Below, in pieces: positions 16,999 through 25,238 of a stretch of 64,000 nt of DNA. This DNA comes from JACQAP01 sp035548375. GTDB taxonomy: Bacteria > Pseudomonadota > Gammaproteobacteria > Burkholderiales > JACQAP01. The notes below the pieces were generated by a model. The model saw nothing but the letters and a program-made list of their open reading frames with translations, did not search any database and was not told where the DNA came from. A program made the translations under genes and the position numbers. The stretch lies in the NCBI GenBank assembly GCA_035548375.1, contig DASZTG010000036.1, positions 12,569 through 76,568 on the forward strand. Direction: 5' to 3'. Each line of letters begins with the position of its first letter. The stretch's first letter is position 1.

Positions 16999-17178
16999 CT
17001 ATTTCTTGACCGCGTCCTTGATCTTGTCGCCGGCTTCTTCCATCTTGTCGCCTGCTTTCTTGGCGGCGTTGTCGATCTTCTCGCCGGCCTTCTCTGCCGG
17101 ACCCTTTTCGCAGGCGGTGAGCCCCGCAAGCGCGAAACTCAGAAGTATGGCCGCTGCCAGACGCAAACTGGTATTCAT
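16999..17178 (-). CDS. Small lipoprotein with charged amphipathic repeats
   Basis: This 59-residue protein has a signal peptide and the lipobox LAGLTAC, with Cys22 as the lipidation site. The mature part (EKGPAEKAGEKIDNAAKK...) is a run of 11-residue-like Lys/Glu/Ala/Gly units predicted to be one amphipathic helix, resembling LEA- or YtxH-like stress proteins. GAGGAGAAG precedes ATG 17178. An envelope stress role is plausible but not shown. Confidence 0.75.
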   Translation of the reverse strand: MNTSLRLAAAILLSFALAGLTACEKGPAEKAGEKIDNAAKKAGDKMEEAGDKIKDAVKK

Positions 17179-17346
17179 ATGCTTCTCCTCTCTTGATTGG
17201 CTTGGCGGTTTGCCGAAGGAATTTCGCAAACCTTACGTATGACCGTGCCGATCCGGCCAAAGTTGCATTTGTCATCGGCGACGGCTCGCCTGTAGCCCTT
17301 CCACCCATCCTCTAGAATGGCCCCCTCACCCCGCAGGAAACCCGCC

Positions 17347-18471
17347 ATGCGCCTCCTTCTGCTGCTCGTTGCCGCCCTGAACTGCGTGCCTGCCCTGGCC
17401 TACGATGCCGACTCGCCGGAATCCGCCGGCACCGGGCGATACATCTTCGCGTGGCCGCTGGGCGAGGGCATGCTCAAGCCGCGCGGCGCCAGCACGAAGG
17501 GCACGGCCGTCACGCTCGATACCGAACCTTCGGCGCAATGGACCGCATTGCATGAAGCCGGGCTCGGCAATTTCGAGCGCGACCGGCGCGCGATCCTGGC
17601 GATGGCTGGTCCCTACCGCGTGAGCTTCGATTTCCTCGAGGTTGCGCGCTTCGATCCCGATCTCAAGGCGGACGCGCCCTACCAGAGCTGGGGAACGGAA
17701 TACGTATTCGTGAGCGAGGACGCCGGAGACTTCATCGCGCTGCAGCACGTGCTCGTGATGCGCGTTCTGCAGAAAGACGGCAGCGAGAGCGAACCCTTCG
17801 TCACGCGCCACTGGCGCCAGGAATGGCGCTACCAGGCGGATGCGGCGCTTGTATTCGAGGGTGCGAACGCCTGGACGCTCAGGAAAATTCCGGCGGAAAT
17901 GCGGCAAGGCGCATGGGTACAATCGGTCTACCAGGTCGACGATTCGCCGCGCTATTCGGGCGTCGGCCGTTGGGTGCACTCGGACAGCTTCTCGAGCTGG
18001 ATCAGCGACGAAACCTGGCGCCCGCTGCCGCGCCGCGAATGGAGCGTGCGCAAGGACTACCAGGTGCTGGTCGGCACGAATCGCCACACCATCGTCCCGA
18101 CGGGCTGGCTGCAGGAGGAGAACAACCTCAAGCTGGTGCTGGACGATTCCGCGAGGCCGCGCGAAACGCTGCCCTGGCTCGCGCGCGAATATGGTGTGGC
18201 CCGCTACGAACGCATCAAGGACTACGACTTTTCGCCGGGCCAGGAATACTTCGAGAAGACGGAACCTTTCTGGGCGGAAGTCCGCGCCGCCTGGCGCAAC
18301 GTCATCGAAGGCGGTGGCTTCATGCTGAAGAAACCGGTGGACCAGGGCCAGCTGTTCGCACCCTTCTTCGAGTACGCGGAACGACTGGCCGATGGCGAGC
18401 CGTTCGTGGCGGAGGACGCGCGCGCGTTCATCCACAAGATCCTCGTGGAGAACTACCTGGCGGCGGGCTGA
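17347..18471 (+). CDS. DUF6607-family secreted protein
   Basis: This 374-residue protein has a cleavable signal peptide (MRLLLLLVAALNCVPALA) and no membrane helices afterwards. Motifs FAWPLGEGMLKPRGASTKGTAVTLD and YRVSFDFLEV near the N terminus, and WRQEWRYQ in the middle, resemble the uncharacterised DUF6607 family. ATG 17347 is chosen over the in-frame ATG at 17317 because the signal peptide then begins correctly. The 3' end abuts a convergent hydrolase gene by 1 bp. Function is unknown. Confidence 0.75.
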   Translation: MRLLLLLVAALNCVPALAYDADSPESAGTGRYIFAWPLGEGMLKPRGASTKGTAVTLDTEPSAQWTALHEAGLGNFERDRRAILAMAGPYRVSFDFLEVARFDPDLKADAPYQSWGTEYVFVSEDAGDFIALQHVLVMRVLQKDGSESEPFVTRHWRQEWRYQADAALVFEGANAWTLRKIPAEMRQGAWVQSVYQVDDSPRYSGVGRWVHSDSFSSWISDETWRPLPRREWSVRKDYQVLVGTNRHTIVPTGWLQEENNLKLVLDDSARPRETLPWLAREYGVARYERIKDYDFSPGQEYFEKTEPFWAEVRAAWRNVIEGGGFMLKKPVDQGQLFAPFFEYAERLADGEPFVAEDARAFIHKILVENYLAAG

Positions 18472-18472
18472 T

Positions 18473-19357
18473 TCAGATGGGCACGGCGCCGACGAAGCGC
18501 GCGATGATGCGCGCGGTGTCCTCCGGCATCTGGTCGATGAAGAAGTGCCCGCCAGGCAGAGATTCCACGGTCACGTTCGTGCAGCGCTTGCGCCACTCGG
18601 CGGCCAGGTCGAAATTCTTCGCCATGGTGCCGTTGGCGCCGTAGAACACCATCGTCGGGCAGGCCACTTTCGTGCCGACATCCGCGCCGTCGTGCTCCAT
18701 GTCGATGGTGGCGGCGGCGCGATAGTCCGAGCACGAACCGTGGATCATCTCCGGATTGCGCCAGCAGCGCCGGTAGTCCGCCATCATGTCCGCGTCGAAG
18801 TCCTCCACTTTCGTCGCACCCCAGCCGACCAGGCAGGTTTCGAAGAAGAAATCGGGATCGAGCCCGATCATGTGCTCCGGAAACGGCGTCGGCTGCGACA
18901 GGAAATACCAGTGCCAATACGTGCCGGCGATCTTGCGCGTGACGTCGTTGAACATCGCCCAGGTCGGAACGATGTCGAGCACCGAGAGCGATGCGACGGC
19001 CTGCGGATGATCCAGCGCCATGCGGTGGGCCGTGCGGCCGCCGCGATCGTGGCCGACGACATGGAATCGCTCGAAGCCGAGTTTGCGCATGACCGCAACC
19101 TGGTCTGCGGCCATCGCCCGGAATGCGTAGTTGCCGTTGTCCGGCGCGCACTTCGGCTTGGAAGAGTCGCCGTAGCCGCGCAGGTCGGCACAGACCACCG
19201 TGAACTTGCCGGCCAGTATTGGCGCGGTCTTCGCCCACATCGCCAGGTTTTGCGGATAGCCGTGCAGCAGCAGCAGCGGCGGGCCGTTGCCTGCCGTCAC
19301 GCAGTGGATCGTGGCTTCGCCGGTATCGATGCGGTGGCGCTGGAATCCTTCGAACAT
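18473..19357 (-). CDS. Alpha/beta hydrolase of the fluoroacetate/haloacetate dehalogenase family
   Basis: This 294-residue enzyme has the catalytic pattern of haloacetate dehalogenases: nucleophile Asp104 with Arg105 and Arg108 in GHDRGGRTAHR, and catalytic His271 in GGHFFID. Halide and carboxylate-pocket context appears as WHWYFLSQPTPFPE. Other landmarks are LLLLHGYPQN and DLRGYGDSSKP. The family hydrolyses the carbon-halogen bond of haloacetates to glycolate. GAGAGGTCATCC precedes the ATG. Epoxide hydrolase is the alternative, but the Arg pair argues against it. Confidence 0.85.
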   Translation of the reverse strand: MFEGFQRHRIDTGEATIHCVTAGNGPPLLLLHGYPQNLAMWAKTAPILAGKFTVVCADLRGYGDSSKPKCAPDNGNYAFRAMAADQVAVMRKLGFERFHVVGHDRGGRTAHRMALDHPQAVASLSVLDIVPTWAMFNDVTRKIAGTYWHWYFLSQPTPFPEHMIGLDPDFFFETCLVGWGATKVEDFDADMMADYRRCWRNPEMIHGSCSDYRAAATIDMEHDGADVGTKVACPTMVFYGANGTMAKNFDLAAEWRKRCTNVTVESLPGGHFFIDQMPEDTARIIARFVGAVPI

Positions 19358-19466
19358 GGATGACCTCTCGTGTTGCCGGGATTATGCAACAGCGCCGGGG
19401 GATTCGCGCTGTACGTTGCCGGCTTCGCGTGATACGGTTCGGGCCCGGTTGCCAGAAGGAAATGAA

Positions 19467-20912
19467 ATGCCCTCCACGGAATTCGCGTACGACTCCATCG
19501 CCACGCTCGCCGAAGGCATCGCAAACGGAAGGCTGTCGCCGGTACGCATCGCCGAAGCCCTGCTCTCGCGGACGGATTCCCTCGACAAGCGCCTGCATGC
19601 CTTCATTCGAGTGATGCCGGATCATGCGCTGGCGCAGGCGCGCGCGGCCGAGCTCGCGATCAAGACCGGCGCGAGCCTCGGGCCGCTGCACGGCATTCCG
19701 TATGCGGCGAAGGACTTGTTCGACGTGAAGGGCATTCCAACGACAGCCGGCACGCGCCTGCTGGAAAACAACGTCGCCGGGAAAAATTCCACCATCGTGC
19801 AGAAGCTCGCCGAAGCGGGCATGACGCTGCTGGGCAAGACGCATACGGTGCAATTCGCTTTCGGCGCCCCCGGCATCAACCACGACCACGGCACGCCGCA
19901 CAATCCCTGGCATGCGGTAGCACACGCCCCCGGCGGCTCCTCAAGCGGCAGCGCGGTGGCAGTCGCCGCGGGCCTCGTGCCGATGGCGCTGGGCACGGAC
20001 ACCGGCGGCTCGGTGCGCGTACCGGCCGCGCTCTGCGGCATCGTCGGCCTCAAGACGACCGTCGGTCGCGTCAGCCGCGCCGGGGTCTACGCGCTCTCGC
20101 GCACGCTCGACAGCGTCGGTCCCATCACGCGTTCCGTCGAGGATGCGGCGCTGGCATACCAGGCAATGCAAGGTTCCGATCCGGCCGACGATTCCACGGC
20201 GGGCGTCCCGGTGCACGATGCTCTGCGGGGCTTGAAGGACGGCGTGAAGGGATTGCGCATCGCATTCGCGGAATCGGTGTTCTTCGACGACGTGAATCCC
20301 GAAATCGAGAAGGCCGTGCGCGAGACTGGCTCCGTTTTCAAATCGCTGGGCGCGCAGGTGGCGAACATCGCCGTGCCTGAGGTGGCCGCGGCCTGGGCGG
20401 AAAAGAAGCGCGGGCTGCTGATTCCCGCCGAGGGTTGCGCGGTGAATGCCAGGCTGCTCGACGATCACATGGAGGCGCTAGACCCGGTGATCGGCCCGCG
20501 CATGGTCACCGGCAGGAAATTGACCGCGCCGGATTACTTTTTACTGTTGCGGCGCTATGCCGAGCTGCGTGAGCAAGTCTGCCGCACACTGCGCGACGTC
20601 GACGCCTTGATCGTGCCGACCACGATGGAACCGGCGTGGCCGATTTCACGCATCGATGCCAGCACGGAAACCTATCTCGACTACAACATGCGGGTTCACC
20701 GCAACACCGGCATCGGCAATATCCTCGATCTGTGCGGCGTGTCGCTGCCGTGCGGCTTCACCGCGGATGGCCTGCCGATCGGCCTCATGGTCTATGCCAG
20801 GCCTTTCCAGGAGGACATGGCGCTGCGCGTCGCCTACACCTACGAGCAGGCTACCGATTGGCACGCGCGCCGGCCCGACCTGTCGTGGACAGGAGTGAAG
20901 CAAAGGGACTGA
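19467..20912 (+). CDS. Amidase-signature enzyme
   Basis: This 481-residue amidase has catalytic Lys82 (YAAKD), the GGSSSGS loop at 157-163 and nucleophile Ser182 in DTGGSVRVPA. It lacks any GatA-linked neighbours and the allophanate hydrolase C domain, so it is a stand-alone amide hydrolase. Start 19467 has AGAAGGAA upstream. The longer frame to 19287 runs back through the dehalogenase gene. The substrate is unknown. It is near but not part of the nitrogen island. Confidence 0.88.
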   Translation: MPSTEFAYDSIATLAEGIANGRLSPVRIAEALLSRTDSLDKRLHAFIRVMPDHALAQARAAELAIKTGASLGPLHGIPYAAKDLFDVKGIPTTAGTRLLENNVAGKNSTIVQKLAEAGMTLLGKTHTVQFAFGAPGINHDHGTPHNPWHAVAHAPGGSSSGSAVAVAAGLVPMALGTDTGGSVRVPAALCGIVGLKTTVGRVSRAGVYALSRTLDSVGPITRSVEDAALAYQAMQGSDPADDSTAGVPVHDALRGLKDGVKGLRIAFAESVFFDDVNPEIEKAVRETGSVFKSLGAQVANIAVPEVAAAWAEKKRGLLIPAEGCAVNARLLDDHMEALDPVIGPRMVTGRKLTAPDYFLLLRRYAELREQVCRTLRDVDALIVPTTMEPAWPISRIDASTETYLDYNMRVHRNTGIGNILDLCGVSLPCGFTADGLPIGLMVYARPFQEDMALRVAYTYEQATDWHARRPDLSWTGVKQRD

Positions 20913-20928
20913 GCGGTCGCACCCAGCC

Positions 20929-20957
20929 TTGACACTGCATTCCGTTAGCATGATCAT
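20929..20957 (+). promoter_or_regulatory. Possible promoter of the antiphage deaminase gene
   Basis: A perfect TTGACA at 20929-20934 is followed after 17 bp by GATCAT (four of six matches to the -10 consensus), 64 bp before the ATG. The leader in between might hold a regulatory RNA as in Vibrio avcI-avcD, but no ORF is seen there. Confidence 0.4.
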
Positions 20958-21021
20958 TCGAACGCTTCTTGGCACGTAGCAATGTTATGACTAGAAAACG
21001 GATTCCGACTGCCGCTGACTT

Positions 21022-22572
21022 ATGGCCGAAGCTCAGCAGAACTCTTCGCAAGCATCGCTTTCTTTGGAACTCAAGCCAAAGACTAGCCTGATCCCACTTC
21101 CCGGTATCGAGTTGTTCTTCGGATTAGTTGGCCCAACCGGTACTGATACAAACGCAGTAGTCGCAGAATTGACAGAGCAACTCGCTGCAGTTGGCTACGA
21201 AACCCAGAGGGTGTCGCTCAGCGATTTAATTGCCAGGTTCTCGAAAAGTACGCCAGACGGGCCGACGGAGTACGACCGCATCAAGTTTTTGATGAAACAA
21301 GGAACTGCCTGGCGGGAGCAGTTCGAGGATGGGACCTTCGTCGCTCGTCTTGCTATTGCGGAAATTCGCGCAAAGCGTAAAGCATCTCACGGCGAAGAAA
21401 ATAAACCCCTTCCGACCACTGCATACATTCTCACGTCATTCAAACGGCCGGAGGAAGTTCAACTCTTTCGAGATATCTACGGTAAGGCGTTCAATTTAAT
21501 TTCAGTCTATACGTCCGTAGATGATCGCCTGATGGCCTTGTCGCGACGTCTCGCGGCCTCCGCGAGAACCCCAGTTTCGAGCGTACAGCACAAGGCGTTG
21601 GAATTGATCAATATCGATGCGACTGAAGAGGGGACTCGATTTGGTCAGGACGTCCGCGATACGTTTCCCCTTGCGGACTATTTTGTCGCGATGAGAGACA
21701 GTCATCATCTCAAGGCGCAACTTCGTCGCCTAGTTCATTTGGTTTTTGGAAATCCGTATCTCACTCCAACCAAAGATGAGTACGCGATGTTTTTTGCGAT
21801 GGCCGCAGCATTGAGGTCGGGAGACCTTTCCCGTCAGGTAGGGGTTACGATCGTTTCCCACGAAGGGGAAATACTTTCGTCCGGATGTAATGAGGTTCCC
21901 AAAGCAGGGGGGGGCTTATATTGGTCTGACGATCCATCGCCGAAAAGAGACCTCGAGCTTGGGTATGAAAAAAACGCGAAGGTGAAGCAGGAATTGCTAG
22001 AAGATTTACTTCATCGACTTCGCGAGTCGAATTGGCTTGTTTCGAAGTTCAAGGCCGACAACTTAGCTGCCTTGGTGGAGAAAGCAATAAGAGAAAAAGA
22101 TGCGCCGTTGAAGGATTGCCAGTTATTGGACGTAATCGAATACGGCAGAACTGTTCATGCAGAAATGGCGGCGATAACAGATGCGGCAAAAAGGGGACTT
22201 TCAATCAAGGGCGCTCGGCTCTTCACCACAACATTCCCGTGCCACATCTGCGCGAGGCATATTATCTCCTCAGGTATCTCCGAAGTGAGCTACATTGAGC
22301 CGTACCCGAAGAGTCGAACGGAAGAACTTTACTCGGACTCCGTCGTCGTAAATCCAACGAGTCCTGTTAGCACGTTGGTAAATTTCTTTCCCTTCAGTGG
22401 AGTAGCACCACGGCGATATTTTGATTTTTTCCAGGTAACGGAAGGTAGAAAATCGCCCAAGGGAGAGGTGTTAAACTGGGACGGAAAACGCACGCAACCC
22501 AAGGTTAAGCGATTCGTGCCTTCATATATTGCGTTAGAGCAGTTCGTTTTGGATTCATTTCCCGGGGGATAG
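21022..22572 (+). CDS. avcD: AvcD-type antiphage (d)CMP/(d)CTP deaminase with N-terminal P-loop-like domain
   Basis: This 516-residue protein has two parts. The N-terminal part (about 28-270) is a P-loop kinase-like domain with a degenerate Walker A (GLVGPTGTDT, 34-43). The C-terminal zinc cytidine-deaminase domain shows His379 and Glu381 in HAEMAA and Cys407/Cys410 in PCHIC. This layout matches the antiphage nucleotide deaminases (AvcD, anti-phage dCTP deaminase) that deplete dCTP/dCMP during infection. The gene is visibly AT-richer than its neighbours and uses different codons, a sign of transfer. A small ORF follows after 11 bp. A housekeeping dCMP deaminase would be about 160 residues, so that reading is rejected. 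Confidence 0.88.
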   Translation: MAEAQQNSSQASLSLELKPKTSLIPLPGIELFFGLVGPTGTDTNAVVAELTEQLAAVGYETQRVSLSDLIARFSKSTPDGPTEYDRIKFLMKQGTAWREQFEDGTFVARLAIAEIRAKRKASHGEENKPLPTTAYILTSFKRPEEVQLFRDIYGKAFNLISVYTSVDDRLMALSRRLAASARTPVSSVQHKALELINIDATEEGTRFGQDVRDTFPLADYFVAMRDSHHLKAQLRRLVHLVFGNPYLTPTKDEYAMFFAMAAALRSGDLSRQVGVTIVSHEGEILSSGCNEVPKAGGGLYWSDDPSPKRDLELGYEKNAKVKQELLEDLLHRLRESNWLVSKFKADNLAALVEKAIREKDAPLKDCQLLDVIEYGRTVHAEMAAITDAAKRGLSIKGARLFTTTFPCHICARHIISSGISEVSYIEPYPKSRTEELYSDSVVVNPTSPVSTLVNFFPFSGVAPRRYFDFFQVTEGRKSPKGEVLNWDGKRTQPKVKRFVPSYIALEQFVLDSFPGG

Positions 22573-22583
22573 GAGGAGGAAAA

Positions 22584-22763
22584 ATGACAAAAAAGGAAGA
22601 CCAGACGCTCACGGAGCAGATTCAGTCCGCTAAATTAGCGGTCAAGGATTGGCCAGAGTGGATGAAATCGGTGGCATACGTATCCAGTGCATCACTCACG
22701 ACTGACTCCGCGAAGCAAATCCTTCAGATCCCACCGTTGCCTGACTCAACTCGCAAGAGTTAG
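22584..22763 (+). CDS. Small hypothetical protein paired with the antiphage deaminase
   Basis: This 59-residue ORF starts 11 bp after the deaminase stop, with a strong GGAGGAGG six nt before ATG 22584. The protein is charged at the start (MTKKEDQTLTEQIQSAKLAV) with a central KDWPEWMK, no signal peptide and no membrane segment. It shares the AT-rich composition of the deaminase gene. The spacing indicates an operon partner, perhaps a regulator or inhibitor (inference). Confidence 0.6.
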   Translation: MTKKEDQTLTEQIQSAKLAVKDWPEWMKSVAYVSSASLTTDSAKQILQIPPLPDSTRKS

Positions 22764-22838
22764 GGGTATAGGTAGTTTTTCCTGACGAGCCCATCCGGGT
22801 TCGACGTAGTGGACTCGCGCCCCATTCCGGGGCAAATA

Positions 22839-23006
22839 TTACAAAAAGTGTCCGAAGTAAAGCGCCTCAGGCCACGTCTTTCGCGTCTCTAACGGAAAGC
22901 TCGTTGGTGTGGGCAGAACTCTGCGAATTGATTTCCGCGGCGCCATCTCTTTACAGTACTTGGCTATCAGCGCGAGTCGATTTTCGTCATTGATCACGAC
23001 AGCCAT
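22839..23006 (-). CDS. Doubtful 55-residue ORF in the AT-rich island
   Basis: It begins MAVVINDENRLALIAKYCK and ends LYFGHFL, with only a weak GAGCGAGAAA before the ATG. It lies in a 348-bp stretch (22764-23111) that otherwise shows only a GCGGGAC hairpin at 23079-23097. It could be a remnant of a larger transferred gene or chance. Confidence 0.3.
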   Translation of the reverse strand: MAVVINDENRLALIAKYCKEMAPRKSIRRVLPTPTSFPLETRKTWPEALYFGHFL

Positions 23007-23111
23007 TTTCTCGCTCTTGCCGTCATTCGCGTTCTTCGCATTCGCGCGTCTTCGAAGCAAGTAGAAATGTCGCGACGGCGGGACGGCAAGTCCCGCTCGT
23101 CCGCGAATCCG

Positions 23112-23963
23112 TCAATTGCGCGTGATCACGATCTCGAGATAGTCGCCGGGCACGACCATGAAGCGGTCTCCCGACCGGTTGAACCGCTCGACCAGCATCA
23201 GCAGGTCGCGTTGCAGGCCGGCTTGCGTCGCCATGTCGAGCGCCGCGAAGGCCTTGAGCACGGGGCCATAGAAACTCTTGAAGACCTCCAGCCAATGCTC
23301 AGGCGAGCGATAGCGAAAGACAAAATTGCGCCGGGTCACTTTGATCGATGCGTCGTCAGCGTCGAACAACTCCTCGATCCGGGATTGCGTGCCCCAGAGG
23401 GCGGGGGACTTCACGCCCTGCGGCGGCGGCACGTACCTGCCGATGATCCTGAAGAGTTGACCGATGAAGCCATCCGGCGTCCAGTTGGCCAGGCCGATCT
23501 TGCCGCCGGGCTTGCAGACGCGAAGCATCTCCATCGCGGCCCGCCGCTGGTCGGGCGTGAACATGACGCCGAATGTCGACATCACCACGTCGAAGCTCGC
23601 ATCCGCGAACGGCAGCGCTTCGGCATCGGCCTCGCGGAACCTGATGGCGAGGCGTTCGGCTGCCGCGCGTTCGCGCGCGCGATCGAGCAATTCGGGAACA
23701 TAGTCCGTGGCGACCACGTCGCACCAGCGGCGCGCGGCGGCGAGCGACGCGTTGCCGTTGCCGGCGGCGACGTCGAGCACTTTCCGGCCGGCACGCAGGT
23801 CGAGCGCCTCGCACAGCTCTTCGCCGACGATTTGCAGCGTGGTGCCGACGAGGGAATAGTCGCCCGAAGCCCACGCCGCCCGCTGGCGGGACTTGATCGC
23901 CTTGAAATTCGCAAGGCCGTCGGCCCGGAATGGTTGATCGAGAACTACGGCGGCGCTATCCAT
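23112..23963 (-). CDS. Class I SAM-dependent methyltransferase (UbiE-like)
   Basis: This 283-residue protein has motif I VLDVAAGNGNASLA, motif II EADAEALPFADASFDVV and motif III LRVCKPGGKIGLANW. These are typical of Methyltransf_11/25 enzymes acting on small molecules. The N terminus (FKAIKSRQRAAWASGDYS) matches a frequent subgroup of uncharacterised methyltransferases. GGAGG precedes ATG 23963. No pathway partners lie next to it, so the substrate is unknown. Confidence 0.85.
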   Translation of the reverse strand: MDSAAVVLDQPFRADGLANFKAIKSRQRAAWASGDYSLVGTTLQIVGEELCEALDLRAGRKVLDVAAGNGNASLAAARRWCDVVATDYVPELLDRARERAAAERLAIRFREADAEALPFADASFDVVMSTFGVMFTPDQRRAAMEMLRVCKPGGKIGLANWTPDGFIGQLFRIIGRYVPPPQGVKSPALWGTQSRIEELFDADDASIKVTRRNFVFRYRSPEHWLEVFKSFYGPVLKAFAALDMATQAGLQRDLLMLVERFNRSGDRFMVVPGDYLEIVITRN

Positions 23964-23999
23964 GACGATCCTCCGTGATTTGAATTGATCCGGTCCGGT

Positions 24000-24605
24000 T
24001 CAGCAAAGGCAGTATGCGGGCGCGACCTGCAGGTCCGGCGCGCATGCGTCCGCGGCAGTGGATGCCTCGCCTCGATGTGACCGCGCGCGCCCGTGAAAAT
24101 CGAAATGCCTGATCACCCGAATGGCGTCCGGCTCGGCGTCGACGACGAATTCGCAGCCGAGACGGGAAAGCAGCGTGAGCATCGGCCAGTTGTCCGGCAG
24201 GACGAAGCCCGCGAACGATGCGAGTCCCGAGCGGGCGGCATGCTCCGCCAGCACGCCCAGCAGGTCGTTGCCCAGGCCCTGCCGTTGCCACGCATCGTCG
24301 ACGACCACCGCGAACTCGGCGTCGCAATGCAGGCTCACGACGTATTGCGCCAAGGCCACGATGCGCAATCCCGTGGCATCGATGGCTTCGGCGACGAGTG
24401 CCAGGCCGCCCGCGGCCGGCGAACCGATGAGGCTTTCGATCTGGTGCGGCGAAAGCTCGCGCACCGGTGAAAAGAACCGGTTGCGCCGCGATTGGACGGA
24501 AAGGCCGCGCACGAATTCCTGCACCGCATCCGCGTCCGCGCCTCGGGCCGCACGCAGGATCACGCGGCGGCCATCCTTGAGCCACACGATCCTGGGCACC
24601 GGCAT
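24000..24605 (-). CDS. GNAT-family N-acetyltransferase
   Basis: This 201-residue protein, counted from ATG 24605, begins with VWLKDGRRVILRAARGADADAVQEF and has the acetyl-CoA loop WQRQGLGNDLL followed by LASFAGFVLPDNWPMLTLLSRLGCEF. The frame is open to 24722 within the DUF2917 gene, and ATG 24704 is another possible start. The C-terminal 25 residues are poorly conserved-looking. Relatives are often attached to regulatory domains. The target is unknown. Confidence 0.78.
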   Translation of the reverse strand: MPVPRIVWLKDGRRVILRAARGADADAVQEFVRGLSVQSRRNRFFSPVRELSPHQIESLIGSPAAGGLALVAEAIDATGLRIVALAQYVVSLHCDAEFAVVVDDAWQRQGLGNDLLGVLAEHAARSGLASFAGFVLPDNWPMLTLLSRLGCEFVVDAEPDAIRVIRHFDFHGRARSHRGEASTAADACAPDLQVAPAYCLC

Positions 24606-24657
24606 GTGTCCGATTATTGCGCCCGGCTGCGGCAAGCCGGGTGCGCGTACCACGGCA

Positions 24658-25107
24658 TCAGCCCGCACGATGGAGCCCGCCGCGAAATGCCTCGTTGCGA
24701 ACATCGGCGACGTCCGCCGCAATCATGCAGCGGGCAAATTCCGCGAGGGTTGCGATCACGCGCGCCCCTTGATTCCATCCCGCCGCGACGCGTTGCCCAA
24801 GCGAGGGCGCGGGCCGGGTCGAACGCGCAAGCGTGAAGGCCGCGGGTTCCGAACCGCCGACCGAAACGAGCGTGCGGCCATCGCGATCGATCCGGAACGA
24901 GCCGCCGGAATCGACGAACACGTCTTTCACGCTGCCTGCCTGCGTGATCCAGACCTTGCCGTATTGCACGCTCAGCAACAGTCCGCGGCCATCCTGGATG
25001 CGCACCACTTCGCCCTCGGCGATCCAGCTGCCTATCGTGCCGACGTATCTTTCCCTGCTTCCGGTTGCATCGCGGACTGCAATCCTGTGAATGTGATCCG
25101 GTGTCAT
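24658..25107 (-). CDS. DUF2917-domain protein
   Basis: This 149-residue protein contains a cupin-like DUF2917 domain (about 20-90) with LLLSVQYGKVWITQAGSVKDVFVDSG and VGGSEPAAFTLAR. The C-terminal part resembles the arginine-rich tail of the family. AAGGAG precedes ATG 25107. The family is common in Burkholderiales and related betaproteobacteria, which supports the taxonomic guess. Function is unknown. Confidence 0.75.
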   Translation of the reverse strand: MTPDHIHRIAVRDATGSRERYVGTIGSWIAEGEVVRIQDGRGLLLSVQYGKVWITQAGSVKDVFVDSGGSFRIDRDGRTLVSVGGSEPAAFTLARSTRPAPSLGQRVAAGWNQGARVIATLAEFARCMIAADVADVRNEAFRGGLHRAG

Positions 25108-25238
25108 GGTCCTGCTCCTTCGCGTGGATCCCCATGCATCGGGGGTTGATCCGCACTTTATCGAGCAGGTGAATCAGCCGGATTTCACGGCAACGACGGA
25201 ATTGTTTCTTTTGTTTCGAAAGCCCGGAAAGGTCGCCG

